A DNA stretch of 64,000 bases, from the NCBI RefSeq assembly GCF_003054705.1, contig NZ_QAYX01000024.1:124001-188000 (forward strand). Direction: 5' to 3'. How positions within the stretch are numbered: the first letter of the stretch is position 1; every line of letters starts with the position of its first letter. Source of the stretch: Opitutus sp. ER46 (GTDB lineage Bacteria; Verrucomicrobiota; Verrucomicrobiia; Opitutales; Opitutaceae). The notes beneath the pieces were generated by a model that was given only the letters and a program-made list of their open reading frames with translations, did not search any database and had not been told where the DNA came from. This document shows, piece by piece, positions 40,753-49,527 of this stretch. Made by a program: the position numbers and the translations under genes.

Positions 40753-43233
40753 ATGCTCCGGTCACTCGTCGCCCTGCGCGTCTGGATTCCCCTTTGCCTT
40801 GCTCTCACGACGGTGGCGGCCGCGCCGCTCACCCTCACGCTCCCCGAGCCGAAACCCGCGGAGTCGGGGTATTTCAAGATGGGGGCAGCCCGCAGCCCCG
40901 ATGGCCACATCCTCGCGGTGGACAGCCGCACGCTGCGCCGTGACGGCCGCGCGTGGCTGCCAGTGATGGGTGAGATGCACTACAGCCGTTATCCCGCGGC
41001 GGAGTGGCGGGAGGAGCTGCTGAAGATGAAGGCGGGGGGCGTGGACATCGTCGCGACGTACGTCTTTTGGATCCACCACGAAGAGGTGGAGGGCACCTGG
41101 GACTGGAGCGGCGCCCGTGACCTGCGGCGGTTTGTCGAGACGGCGCGGGACGTCGGGCTCGACGTCATCGTGCGCTGCGGTCCCTGGTGTCATGGCGAGG
41201 TGCGCAACGGTGGCCTGCCCGAATGGGTCGTGGCGCGGACGGATTGGAAGCTGCGCTCGCTGGACCCGGCGTTCCTGGCGGCGACGCGGCAGCTCTACGC
41301 GCAGATCGCGGCGCAGGTGCGCGGGCTGTTGTGGAAGGACGGTGGGCCGGTGGTCGGGATCCAGGTGGACAACGAGTATCCTGGCCCGGCGGAGTACCTG
41401 CTCGAGTTGAAGCGCATGGCGCGGGCGGAGGGGCTCGACGTGCCGCTCTACACGCGGACGGGCTGGCCGGCGCTCACGACGCCGATGCCGCTGGGAGAGA
41501 TCGTGCCGCTGTACGGCGTGTACGCGGAAGGTTTCTGGGACCGGCAGACGACTTCGATGCCGGGCCGGTACTGGGCGGGATTTCACTTTTCGGCGCTGCG
41601 CACCGATGCGGCGATTGCGACGGAGATGTTGGGCAACCGCGCGGCGAAGGATGATGTGGACGCGGCGAAGTACCCGTATCTTACGTGCGAGATCGGCGGC
41701 GGCATGATGAACAGCTATCACCGCCGCATCCTGATCGATCCGTGCGACATCGAGGTGACCACGCTGATCAAGGTGGCGGGTGGCAGCACGCTGCCGGGCT
41801 ATTACATGTACCACGGTGGCACGAACCCGGAGGGCGTGCGCACGACGCTGATGGAGGCGCAGGACACGCGGATGACGAATTACAACGACCTGCCGGTGAA
41901 AACCTACGATTTTCAGGCCCCCCTTGGGGAGTATGGCGAAGTTCGGCCGCAGTATCACCGCCTGCGCCGGCTGCACCTGTTCCTGCGTGAGTTTGAGCAG
42001 GAGCTGGCGGCGATGACGGTGGCGCTGCCGGACGTGCGTCCGGCCGGGCGGGACGATGTCACAACGCTGCGCTGGGCGGCGCGCTCCGACGGGCGGCGCG
42101 GTTTCGTGTTCGTGAACAACTACGAGCGGGGCCGGGTGTTGGCGCCGAAGGCGGGCGTGCAGTTCGCGCTGCGGCACGGGGAGGAGACCGTGACGTTCCC
42201 AACTCAGCCGGTGACGATCCCGTCTGGGGTGTCGGCCTGGTGGCCCTTCAACCTGAACCTGGGCGGCGTGACGTTGGTGTCGGCGACGGCGCAGCCATTC
42301 AGTCGCGTGGTCGAGCCGGACGGCAGCGAGACCCTCTTCTTTGCGGAGACGCCGGGCGTGGCGGCGGAGTTCGTCTTCAAGGAGGAGTCGGGCGTGGAGC
42401 TGACCACCTCGGGCCGGTTGGAGCGGACCGAGGGGCGTTGGGTGGTGCGCGACGTCGCCCCGGGCCGGGGCTGGGCGGTGCGGGCGGTGACCAACACGGG
42501 GCGCGTCCTACGCTGCGTCCTGCTCAGCGAGGCGGACTCGCTGGCGTTCTGGAAAGGGCCGCTCGGCGGTCGGGAGCGGGCGCTGCTGACGCGGGCGACC
42601 GTGGTTTTTGAGCACGACACCGCGCAGGTGACCGCGGCGGAGGGGGCGGACCAGGAGGTGGCCGTTTATCCCGTGCCGGCGGAGATGCGCGTGGTCGGCG
42701 CGGCGTTGTCGGTCAGCTCGGCGGGATTGTTCGGCCGCGTGCAGCTGCCGGTGACGGCGACGGTGCGCCCGGTGGCGTTCGAGCGCGTGCGGGAGGCGGG
42801 GCCGGCGCGGGCGATCAAGGTCGCGCCGACGAAGCAGGGCGTGGCGATGCAGCCGACGGAGGCGGAGTTTGCGGCGGCGGCGGTGTGGCGGGTGACGCTG
42901 CCCGAGGCGATCGATTGGGCGCGCCGGCCATTGCTGCGCTTCAACTACGTGGGCGACGTCGCGCGGGTGAAGCTGGGCGACACGCTGGTGACGGATGATT
43001 TCTACAACGGCCGGCCGCGGAACCTGGGACTGTGGCGCCATGCCGCCGCGTTGCGGCAGGGTGAATTGCGACTGGAGGTGCTTCCGTTGGTGAAGGATGC
43101 ACCGATCTTCCTGGCTGAAGCCGCGCGACCGGCGTTCGCTGACGGAGCCCCTGTGGCCGAACTGAAGTCGGTCGAGCTGATCGAGACCGGCACGTGCACG
43201 CTATCGGCTGCGGCGGGGCCGCAGCCGAAGTGA
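40753..43233 (+). CDS. Beta-galactosidase-like GH35 glycosidase
   Basis: 826 aa secreted protein (signal peptide LRVWIPLCLALTTVAAAPLT). GH35 barrel: VMGEMHYSRYPAAEWREELL, TYVFWIHHEEVEG, CGPWCHGEVRNGGLPEW, acid/base Glu in IQVDNEYPG (Asp replaces the usual Glu before Asn) and nucleophile Glu in LTCEIGGGMMN. It is divergent from the first GH35, so likely a different linkage preference. C-terminal beta domains. The gene ends GPQPK plus stop inside the GTGAAAG-type repeat. Confidence 0.9.
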   Translation: MLRSLVALRVWIPLCLALTTVAAAPLTLTLPEPKPAESGYFKMGAARSPDGHILAVDSRTLRRDGRAWLPVMGEMHYSRYPAAEWREELLKMKAGGVDIVATYVFWIHHEEVEGTWDWSGARDLRRFVETARDVGLDVIVRCGPWCHGEVRNGGLPEWVVARTDWKLRSLDPAFLAATRQLYAQIAAQVRGLLWKDGGPVVGIQVDNEYPGPAEYLLELKRMARAEGLDVPLYTRTGWPALTTPMPLGEIVPLYGVYAEGFWDRQTTSMPGRYWAGFHFSALRTDAAIATEMLGNRAAKDDVDAAKYPYLTCEIGGGMMNSYHRRILIDPCDIEVTTLIKVAGGSTLPGYYMYHGGTNPEGVRTTLMEAQDTRMTNYNDLPVKTYDFQAPLGEYGEVRPQYHRLRRLHLFLREFEQELAAMTVALPDVRPAGRDDVTTLRWAARSDGRRGFVFVNNYERGRVLAPKAGVQFALRHGEETVTFPTQPVTIPSGVSAWWPFNLNLGGVTLVSATAQPFSRVVEPDGSETLFFAETPGVAAEFVFKEESGVELTTSGRLERTEGRWVVRDVAPGRGWAVRAVTNTGRVLRCVLLSEADSLAFWKGPLGGRERALLTRATVVFEHDTAQVTAAEGADQEVAVYPVPAEMRVVGAALSVSSAGLFGRVQLPVTATVRPVAFERVREAGPARAIKVAPTKQGVAMQPTEAEFAAAAVWRVTLPEAIDWARRPLLRFNYVGDVARVKLGDTLVTDDFYNGRPRNLGLWRHAAALRQGELRLEVLPLVKDAPIFLAEAARPAFADGAPVAELKSVELIETGTCTLSAAAGPQPK

Positions 43234-43250
43234 AAGTGAGAGTGAAAGTG
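43205..43250. repeat. GTGAAAG-dialect repeat overlapping the GH35 stop codon
   Basis: Hairpin CGGCTGCGGC/GCCGCAGCCG (43205-43227, 3-base loop), then GAAGTGA supplying the stop, then GTGAAAG/GTGAGAG words to about 43250. Same structure as 38641-38694. Confidence 0.88.
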
Positions 43251-43344
43251 GGCGGGAGATGGAACGTGGATGAGAGCGAAGGGGCGGTGCGAAGGTGGAA
43301 TGACTCACGTGCGCCCCGTTCGAGCGCCGTTCTGGTCGTCTGAT

Positions 43345-43375
43345 CTCTTGTTTTCGCCAGCGGCGAAAACAAGAG
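43345..43375. terminator. Bidirectional terminator between GH35 and the CE1 esterase
   Basis: 14-bp perfect stem (CTCTTGTTTTCGCC and complement) with a 3-base loop between convergent genes, flanked by A/T-rich arms on both sides. Confidence 0.85.
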
Positions 43376-43379
43376 GCAG

Positions 43380-44510
43380 TCAGCGGGTTGGGGGCGGGGC
43401 CTGGAAGAGCTGCGGCAGGAAGTCGGCGAGGTAGGGGCGCCAGACGCGGAAGCTGTGTTTGCCGGGCGTCTCCACCCAGGTGTGTTTCACTTTCCGCTCC
43501 TTGAGCCAGGCGACGAACGTCCGGTTTGGCACGATCAGGCCGTCCTCGGTGCCGCAGGCCATCCATAGCAGCCGCATGTCCAGCTTCTCGTCGGCATCGG
43601 GGAAGCGGGCCTCGAAATCGGTGGGCATGCCGCCGGCACTGAAGGCGCCGACCCAGGCGAACCGCTGCGGGGCGCCGAGGCCGAACAGGAGCGACTGGGT
43701 GCCGCCCATCGACAGGCCCGCGATGGCGCGCGACTCGCGGTCGGTCTTCACGCGGTAGCTGCGCTCAACGAGGGGGATGATCTCACGGACGAGGGATTCG
43801 CCGTACTTCTGGTTGCTCTCCATCCAGATGTCCCGGCCCGCGGCCGAGCGTACGGTATTCCAGCCGCCCGCGACGACGTCGCGGTTGCCATAGCCACGCG
43901 GCATCACGATCAGCATCGGCTGGGCCGCGCCGCGGGCGATGAGGTTGTCGACGATGATATTGGCGCGGCCGACGGTGACCCACGCGTCCTCGGCGTCGCT
44001 GTAGCCGTGGAGCAAGTACAGCACGGGGTAGGTGCGGCTGGCGGCGGCATCATAGCCGGGCGGCGTGTACACCCAGACGTCGCGCTCCTCGCCGATCACG
44101 GCGGAACGGTAGTGGTGCCGATGCAGGACGCCGTGCGGGACCTCGCGGATCGTCCAGGCGTTGTCGCCGGGGACCTCCACCTGGTTCTCGGTGCCGAAGA
44201 GGTTGTACTTGATGAAGGGATTGAGCGGATCGAGGACGCGCTGGCCGTCGACCATGAGCGAGTAAACGTAGATGTCGGGCGCGACCGGCGGGGTCGTGAG
44301 CGTCCAGGTGCCCTCGGCGTCACGCGTGAGCGGCTGGGCCGCCGGGAGGGCCTCGCAGCGCAGCATCACCTCCTTCGCGTTGGGCGCGACATGGCGGAAC
44401 GTGATGCTGCGGTCCGCGTTGATAACGGGGGAGGTGATGACGTCGGCGGGGAGTGAGGACATGGTACCGAGGGCGGTGAGCCCGAGGAGGAGGGCGAAGG
44501 AAAACTTCAT
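43380..44510 (-). CDS. Secreted CE1-type esterase (feruloyl esterase-like)
   Basis: 376 aa (signal peptide SFALLLGLTALGTMSSLPAD). N-terminal E-set/CBM48-like domain (RSITFRHVAPNAKEVMLRCE), then an esterase D-like alpha/beta hydrolase: YPVLYLLHGYSDAEDAWV, nucleophile in IAGLSMGGTQSLLFG, His in GKHSFRVWRPYL. This architecture is known from xylan-associated ferulic or acetyl esterases of CE1, and from xylanase-linked Fes-type proteins. It would free hydroxycinnamate from arabinose side chains so that the GH51 enzymes can act. Followed on the same strand, upstream, by the GH53 gene (33-base gap), suggesting a two-gene operon. Confidence 0.88.
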   Translation of the reverse strand: MKFSFALLLGLTALGTMSSLPADVITSPVINADRSITFRHVAPNAKEVMLRCEALPAAQPLTRDAEGTWTLTTPPVAPDIYVYSLMVDGQRVLDPLNPFIKYNLFGTENQVEVPGDNAWTIREVPHGVLHRHHYRSAVIGEERDVWVYTPPGYDAAASRTYPVLYLLHGYSDAEDAWVTVGRANIIVDNLIARGAAQPMLIVMPRGYGNRDVVAGGWNTVRSAAGRDIWMESNQKYGESLVREIIPLVERSYRVKTDRESRAIAGLSMGGTQSLLFGLGAPQRFAWVGAFSAGGMPTDFEARFPDADEKLDMRLLWMACGTEDGLIVPNRTFVAWLKERKVKHTWVETPGKHSFRVWRPYLADFLPQLFQAPPPTR

Positions 44511-44543
44511 GATGAATCGGGGAAAGGGGAAACGAGGGCGGTG

Positions 44544-45674
44544 TCAGTCGCGATTGGGGACGCGACCGCGGGTGAATTTGTCGAAGACCCGCGTGACCGG
44601 CAGGGCATTGCCGTCGGCGTCGAACATGCCGCGGCTGTGGATCGGGCCGGGTGGCACGGCGGGCTCCCACCAGAAGACGCCTTTGCCGAGGCCGTACGGC
44701 GTGGCGAGGACGGCGCGGTTCACCTCTTCGAGAAAATCGCGCTGCCCTTCCGGGCTCTCAGGGAACGGGGCGGGGTAATCCTTATACTCGGCGGGGCGCC
44801 AGTTGTAGGCGACCTCGACGAGGATGATGTCCTTCCGGTAGCGCTCGGCCATGGCGGCGAGCCCCTGGCGCAGCTGCAGGAGCGAGCCGTGCCACCAGGG
44901 GTAATAGGACTGGCCAATCACGTCGAACGTGACGCCGCGCTTAAGCAACTCGTCGAAGAACCACTGCGTGGTGGCCACGTCGCCGGGCTTTTCGATCTGG
45001 ATCAGGATGCGCGGGGCGACGGCGTTGCCCGTGCCCGCCCGCACGCCGGCGATGCCGGCCTTCACGAACCCGGCGAACGCGTCCCACTGCTCGGGCAGTT
45101 TGCCGTGGGGCCAGAGCATGCCGGGCGTGATCTCGTTGCCGATCTGGACCATGTCGGGCATCGCGCCCGCCTCGCGGAAGGCGATGATCGTGTCCCGCGT
45201 GTAGTCGTGGACGGCCTGCGTGAGCTGGCCGCGGGTGAAGCCGGCCCAAGCCTGCGGGGGAGTCTGCCGGTGCGGGTCGGCCCAGGTGTCGGAGTAATGA
45301 AAATCGAGGAGGAACTGATAACCCAGGGCCTTGGCCTGGCGTGCGAGGGCGATCGTGTAGGGCAGGTCGTTGGGGAGCCGGGTCGGGGTGTGAAACAGCC
45401 GCAGCCGGATCCAGCTGTAGCCGTGGTCACGGAAGAGCTGCAGCCCCGGTTTTACCACGCCCTCGTCCTTGAACTGCACGCCGCGGGCTTCCGCGGCGGC
45501 GAGAAAGGAGAGGTCGGCGCCGACAGCGTAGGCGAGCGGCGCGCGTGGGGTGGCGGCGGTGGCCGGCGTCGACGTTGTGGGGGCGGGGCTCGTGCAGGCG
45601 CCGACGAGCAGCGCGAGCGTCGCGGCCAAACCCGCGGGCAACGAGCGGCGCCAGGCAGGGGGAAGAGCGTGCAT
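44544..45674 (-). CDS. Arabinogalactan endo-beta-1,4-galactanase, GH53, lipoprotein
   Basis: 376 aa with a lipobox (LLVGACTSP), so likely membrane-anchored at the cell surface or in the periplasm. GH53 landmarks: YAVGADLSFLAAAEARGVQF, WIRLRLFHTPT, FLLDFHYSDTWADPHRQTPP, acid/base Glu in QIGNEITPGMLWP and nucleophile Glu in ILVEVAYNW. It cuts the beta-1,4-galactan backbone of type I arabinogalactan, giving oligosaccharides for the GH35 and GH2 enzymes. First gene of the GH53-CE1 pair, divergent from GH2. Confidence 0.94.
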   Translation of the reverse strand: MHALPPAWRRSLPAGLAATLALLVGACTSPAPTTSTPATAATPRAPLAYAVGADLSFLAAAEARGVQFKDEGVVKPGLQLFRDHGYSWIRLRLFHTPTRLPNDLPYTIALARQAKALGYQFLLDFHYSDTWADPHRQTPPQAWAGFTRGQLTQAVHDYTRDTIIAFREAGAMPDMVQIGNEITPGMLWPHGKLPEQWDAFAGFVKAGIAGVRAGTGNAVAPRILIQIEKPGDVATTQWFFDELLKRGVTFDVIGQSYYPWWHGSLLQLRQGLAAMAERYRKDIILVEVAYNWRPAEYKDYPAPFPESPEGQRDFLEEVNRAVLATPYGLGKGVFWWEPAVPPGPIHSRGMFDADGNALPVTRVFDKFTRGRVPNRD

Positions 45675-45832
45675 GGGGCGGAAAGACGCGGCGCCAGCTG
45701 AACCGTGACACCGCGGGAACGCGAGCCTGCGGCCAGAGGAAAGCCGCCGGTGCGTCCGTCAGCACCGTCGCATTGCCGCGGCGCACCGAAACGCTTCGCT
45801 GAACGTCTCGCGTTCGTTTCCCTTCCTCCCTC

Positions 45833-48772
45833 GTGGCCACCCGTTCTCCCATCTCCCGTCTGTGCGCCCTCTCGTTGGTGGCGCTTGCTGTGATCCTCTC
45901 CTCCTGTGCCGGCCCGACCGACGTGCGGGCGCCCTTGCCGCCGGCGACGCAGTCGCTCGCGGGCGAGTGGCGGTTTGCCCTCGACCGCGCGGATGCGGGC
46001 GTGGCGGAGCGCTGGTTCGAGCGCGCGCTCGACGGCCGGATCAAGCTGCCGGGGATCCTGCAGGCGCAGGGATTCGGCGATGAGATTCGGACCGACACGC
46101 CCTGGGTGCTGATGCTGGGCGATGCCTGGTGGAAGCTGCAGCCGGAGCGCCTGCGGGCGAAGTTCTCGCAGCCCGGCCACGTCGAAGTGCCGTTCCTCTC
46201 GCAACCCCCGCGGCACTATCTCGGCGCCGCCTGGTACCAGCGCGACGTCGAGGTGCCGGCGGCGGCGGCCGGCCGGCGGTTCGTGCTCTTCCTCGAGCGT
46301 CCGCACTGGGAAACGACGGTATGGGTCGATGACCGCGCGTATCCCGCGCAAAACAGCCTCGTTGCCCCGCATGTGACCGACCTCGGGCGGCTCGCGCCCG
46401 GGAAGCACCGGCTGACCGTGCGGATCGACAATCGGCAGATCGTGCGCGACCCGAGATTCGACGGCCATGGGCCGGACAGCCACAGCGTGTCGGACGCGCT
46501 GGGCGCCACGTGGAACGGCGTGGTTGGACGCATCGAGCTGCAGTCGACGCCGCTGGTGTGGCTCGAGGACGTGCAGGTTTTCCCTAATGTGCGCCGCCGG
46601 TCGGCGCTGGTGCGCGTGCGCGTGGGCAACGCGACCGGTGAACCCGGCGCAGGCACGGTCACGGCAGGCGAGGGGACAGTCCCCGTGCAATGGGATCGCA
46701 CCGGCGGTGCCGCCGACATCGAGGTGGCGCTCGGGGCCGACGCGTCCCTCTGGGACGAGTTTCATCCCGCGCTGCATGACGTGCGCGTGGTGCTGCGCAC
46801 GCCGGCGGGCGAAGAGGAGCGCACGGTGCGGTTCGGGCTGCGCGAGGTGGCGTGGCGCGACAAGGAACTGCTCGTCAACGGCCGGTCGGTGAACCTGCGG
46901 ACGACGCATTTCGGCGGCGACTTCCCGCTCACGGGTTATCCCGCGACGGACGTCGAGACCTGGCGCCGGATGTTCCGCGTGTGTCAGGACTTCGGGCTCA
47001 ATGGCATGCGGTTCCATTCCTGGTGTCCGCCGGAGGCGGCGTTCACGGCGGCGGACGAGCTGGGCTTCTACCTGCAGGCCGAGTGCGGGCTGTGGGCGCC
47101 GTTCAACCCCGGCAGCCCGTACACGCGGTACCTCGAGGAGGAGACGCCGCGGCTGCTGCAGGCGTACGGCAATCACGCCTCGTTCGTGTTGTTTTCGCCG
47201 AGCAACGAGCCGGCGGGGAAATACGTGGAGATCACACCGGCCTGGGCGGCGCGCTGGTACGAGAAGGATCCGCGCCGGCTGTATTCGGCGGGCACGGGCT
47301 GGGGGCGGCGGCCGCAGGTGACGGACGGGCCGCAGTTCGCCGCGCTGGTGGAGTTCGCGCGGCAGGACCTGCGCAATTGGAGCGGCTGGTTCGGGCGCGA
47401 CTATCGCGCCGCGCTGAGCGACGTGCACATCCCGGTGCTCGCGCACGAGATCGGCCAGTGGTGTGCGTATCCGGATTTCTCGGTCATCGATGCGTTCACC
47501 GGCTACCTGCAGCCGGGCAATTTCCGGATCTTCCGGCATCTTGCGGAGCAGACCGGCGTGGCCGGGTTCAACCACGACTTCGTGCAGGCGTCGGGCGCGT
47601 TCCAGCTCGCGTGCTACAAGGAGGAGATCGAGGCCAACCTGCGCACGCCCGGACTGGCGGGTTACCAGCTCCTCGACCTGCGCGACTACCTCGGGCAGGG
47701 CACCGCGCTCATCGGCGTGGTTGACGCGTTCTGGCGGCCCAAGCCGTACGTCACCGCAGAGACGTTCCGTCGCTTCAACGCGACGACGGTGCCGCTCGCG
47801 CGCCTGGCGGAGCGGACCTTTACGACCGCCGAAACCCTGACGGCGGACGTGGAGCTGTATCATTTCGGCGCGCAGCCCCTCGCGGAGGCGCGGCCGTACT
47901 GGAAGGTGGTCCGCGCGGACGAGCCAGCTGCGGTGGTGGCGCAGGGCGAGTTTGCGACGCGCGACGTGCCGATCGGAAAGAACCTGCCGCTTGGCCGCGT
48001 GAGCGTGCCGCTGGCGTCGCTGCGCGCTCCGGCGGCGTACCGCCTCGTGGTGGGCCTTGCCGGCACGACCGTGGAGAACGACTGGAACGTGTGGGTGTAC
48101 CCGGCGCACATCGAGCCGACGACACCGGCGGAGGTGCTGATGACTTCGAAATGGGCCGAGGCGGAGGAGCGGTTGGCTGCCGGAGGCAAGGTGCTCTTCA
48201 TTCCGACGGCGGCGGACCTGCCGCGCGGCCGGAGTCCGGAAATGAGCCGCACGCCGGTGTTCTGGAACATCCAGATGACGGTGCGGCCGCCGCGGAATCC
48301 GAAGCCGCAGTTCGATGCGATGCTGGGGCTGCTGTGCCAGCCGGGGCATCCGGCGCTGGCAGGATTCCCGACGGGGATCGGCTGTGACTGGCAATGGACG
48401 CCGCTGATTGATGGCGTGCGTTCGGTGAACCTGACCGAGGCGCCGCGGGCATTGCGGCCAATTGTGGCGACGATCGACGACTGGAACCGCAACTGGCGGC
48501 TCGGCGTGATCTTCGAGGCCCAAGTTGGCGGCGGCCGGCTGCTGGTCTGCACGATCGACGTCGGCGCGGCGGACGCGCCGGTCGGGGCGCGGCAACTGCG
48601 CCGATCGCTGCTCGACTACATGGCGGGCGACGCATTTCGGCCGGCGGCTAGCCTGACACTCGAGGACGTGCGCGCGCTCTGGCGACCCGCGCCCGAAGCC
48701 GGCGAGGTCGACCAGCGCGAGTTCGATCCGGACCTGAACGACGGCCGCCGGCGTGCGGTGCCGGGCGCCTGA
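45833..48772 (+). CDS. GH2 family glycoside hydrolase, lipoprotein
   Basis: 979 aa from GTG 45833, with lipobox VILSSCAGP. GH2 architecture: N-terminal jelly roll (LAGEWRFALDRADAGVAERW; YLGAAWYQRDVEVP), Ig-like domain, then the barrel (GLNGMRFHSWCPPEAAFTAA). The acid/base Glu is in FSPSNEPAG and the nucleophile Glu in VLAHEIGQWCAYPDF. Long C-terminal beta extension. Substrate (beta-galactoside, beta-glucuronide or other) cannot be fixed from sequence; the context suggests galactan or arabinogalactan side chains. It shares a 158-base divergent promoter region with the GH53 gene. Confidence 0.9.
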   Translation: MATRSPISRLCALSLVALAVILSSCAGPTDVRAPLPPATQSLAGEWRFALDRADAGVAERWFERALDGRIKLPGILQAQGFGDEIRTDTPWVLMLGDAWWKLQPERLRAKFSQPGHVEVPFLSQPPRHYLGAAWYQRDVEVPAAAAGRRFVLFLERPHWETTVWVDDRAYPAQNSLVAPHVTDLGRLAPGKHRLTVRIDNRQIVRDPRFDGHGPDSHSVSDALGATWNGVVGRIELQSTPLVWLEDVQVFPNVRRRSALVRVRVGNATGEPGAGTVTAGEGTVPVQWDRTGGAADIEVALGADASLWDEFHPALHDVRVVLRTPAGEEERTVRFGLREVAWRDKELLVNGRSVNLRTTHFGGDFPLTGYPATDVETWRRMFRVCQDFGLNGMRFHSWCPPEAAFTAADELGFYLQAECGLWAPFNPGSPYTRYLEEETPRLLQAYGNHASFVLFSPSNEPAGKYVEITPAWAARWYEKDPRRLYSAGTGWGRRPQVTDGPQFAALVEFARQDLRNWSGWFGRDYRAALSDVHIPVLAHEIGQWCAYPDFSVIDAFTGYLQPGNFRIFRHLAEQTGVAGFNHDFVQASGAFQLACYKEEIEANLRTPGLAGYQLLDLRDYLGQGTALIGVVDAFWRPKPYVTAETFRRFNATTVPLARLAERTFTTAETLTADVELYHFGAQPLAEARPYWKVVRADEPAAVVAQGEFATRDVPIGKNLPLGRVSVPLASLRAPAAYRLVVGLAGTTVENDWNVWVYPAHIEPTTPAEVLMTSKWAEAEERLAAGGKVLFIPTAADLPRGRSPEMSRTPVFWNIQMTVRPPRNPKPQFDAMLGLLCQPGHPALAGFPTGIGCDWQWTPLIDGVRSVNLTEAPRALRPIVATIDDWNRNWRLGVIFEAQVGGGRLLVCTIDVGAADAPVGARQLRRSLLDYMAGDAFRPAASLTLEDVRALWRPAPEAGEVDQREFDPDLNDGRRRAVPGA

Positions 48773-48931
48773 GCGGCTGAGGCCACCGGGCAGAGAGCCG
48801 GCTCAGGAAGCCACTTACCGGCCGGCGGCGAGACGCGGCGGCTACCATGAATGGGTAGAAACGACTAGGGCGAAGGGCTCGACGGCGTCGCGAAAACGCT
48901 GTCATGTCGTGGCTACCAGCTTCTCCCCATC

Positions 48932-49318
48932 ATGGCGTGCTTCCGTTTTCCGGTCCTGGTTTGTGCGTTGCTCCTGCCCGGCGTCGACGGCGCCGCGGAG
49001 ATCGACGGCGCGTGGCGCGCGGAATTCGACAGCGCGGTGGGGATTCAAAAGTACGTGTTCGAGTTGAAGGCGGACGGGCAGAAGCTGTTGGGGCGCGCGC
49101 TGGGGGAGCGCTCGACCGACAAGTCGGAGACGCCGATCACCGATGGCCGCCTGACAAAGAACGAAGTCTATTTCGTGGAGCGGCTGAACTACCAGGGTGT
49201 GAGCCTGCGCGTGGATTACCGTGGCACGGTGAAAGGGGACGAACTGGTTCTGACACGCATCGTCGGCGGAGTTTTCACTGAGCAATTGGTGGCGAAGCGG
49301 CTCAAAACCAAGGGCTGA
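48932..49318 (+). CDS. Small secreted protein of unknown function
   Basis: 128 aa with a signal peptide (FRFPVLVCALLLPGVDGA). The mature part is a single small beta-rich domain (IDGAWRAEFDSAVGIQKYVF; VDYRGTVKGDELVLTRIVGG), a pattern seen as stand-alone or appended domains in secreted proteins of this phylum. No catalytic residues recognised. The start ATG follows CTTCTCCCCATC. An AATGCAG repeat lies 20-50 bases past the stop. Confidence 0.75.
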   Translation: MACFRFPVLVCALLLPGVDGAAEIDGAWRAEFDSAVGIQKYVFELKADGQKLLGRALGERSTDKSETPITDGRLTKNEVYFVERLNYQGVSLRVDYRGTVKGDELVLTRIVGGVFTEQLVAKRLKTKG

Positions 49319-49339
49319 AAGCTGAAGCCCGAAGGCAAA

Positions 49340-49480
49340 TGGAGAATTTAGAATGCAGAATGTAGAATTCTGCGCGGTGGAGGCGTGAGGAGCGGAGGAA
49401 GTTCGAGAGATCTGGGGGGCACCGCCCATGGGGTTCTCCGTCCACGCTCACTCTCACTTTCACTCCCAACTTTCACTCGG
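49340..49480. repeat. AATGCAG repeat and pyrimidine tract before the sigma factor gene
   Basis: GAATTTAGAATGCAGAATG-type words at 49343-49370, then a CACTTTC/CACTCTC tract at 49445-49480 (complement of the GTGAAAG dialect). Nothing else is evident between the two genes. Confidence 0.7.
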
Positions 49481-49527
49481 ATTTTTCGCGTTCGGTTTCG
49501 GGGCGTGTGGTGACCTAGAGTCGGAAC

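Noticed and set aside
45452-48595. 1047-codon minus-strand open frame antisense to the GH2 gene and into the GH53 gene
   Set aside because: Both plus-strand GH2 and minus-strand GH53 (in another frame) have clear catalytic motifs; this frame is compositionally a shadow.
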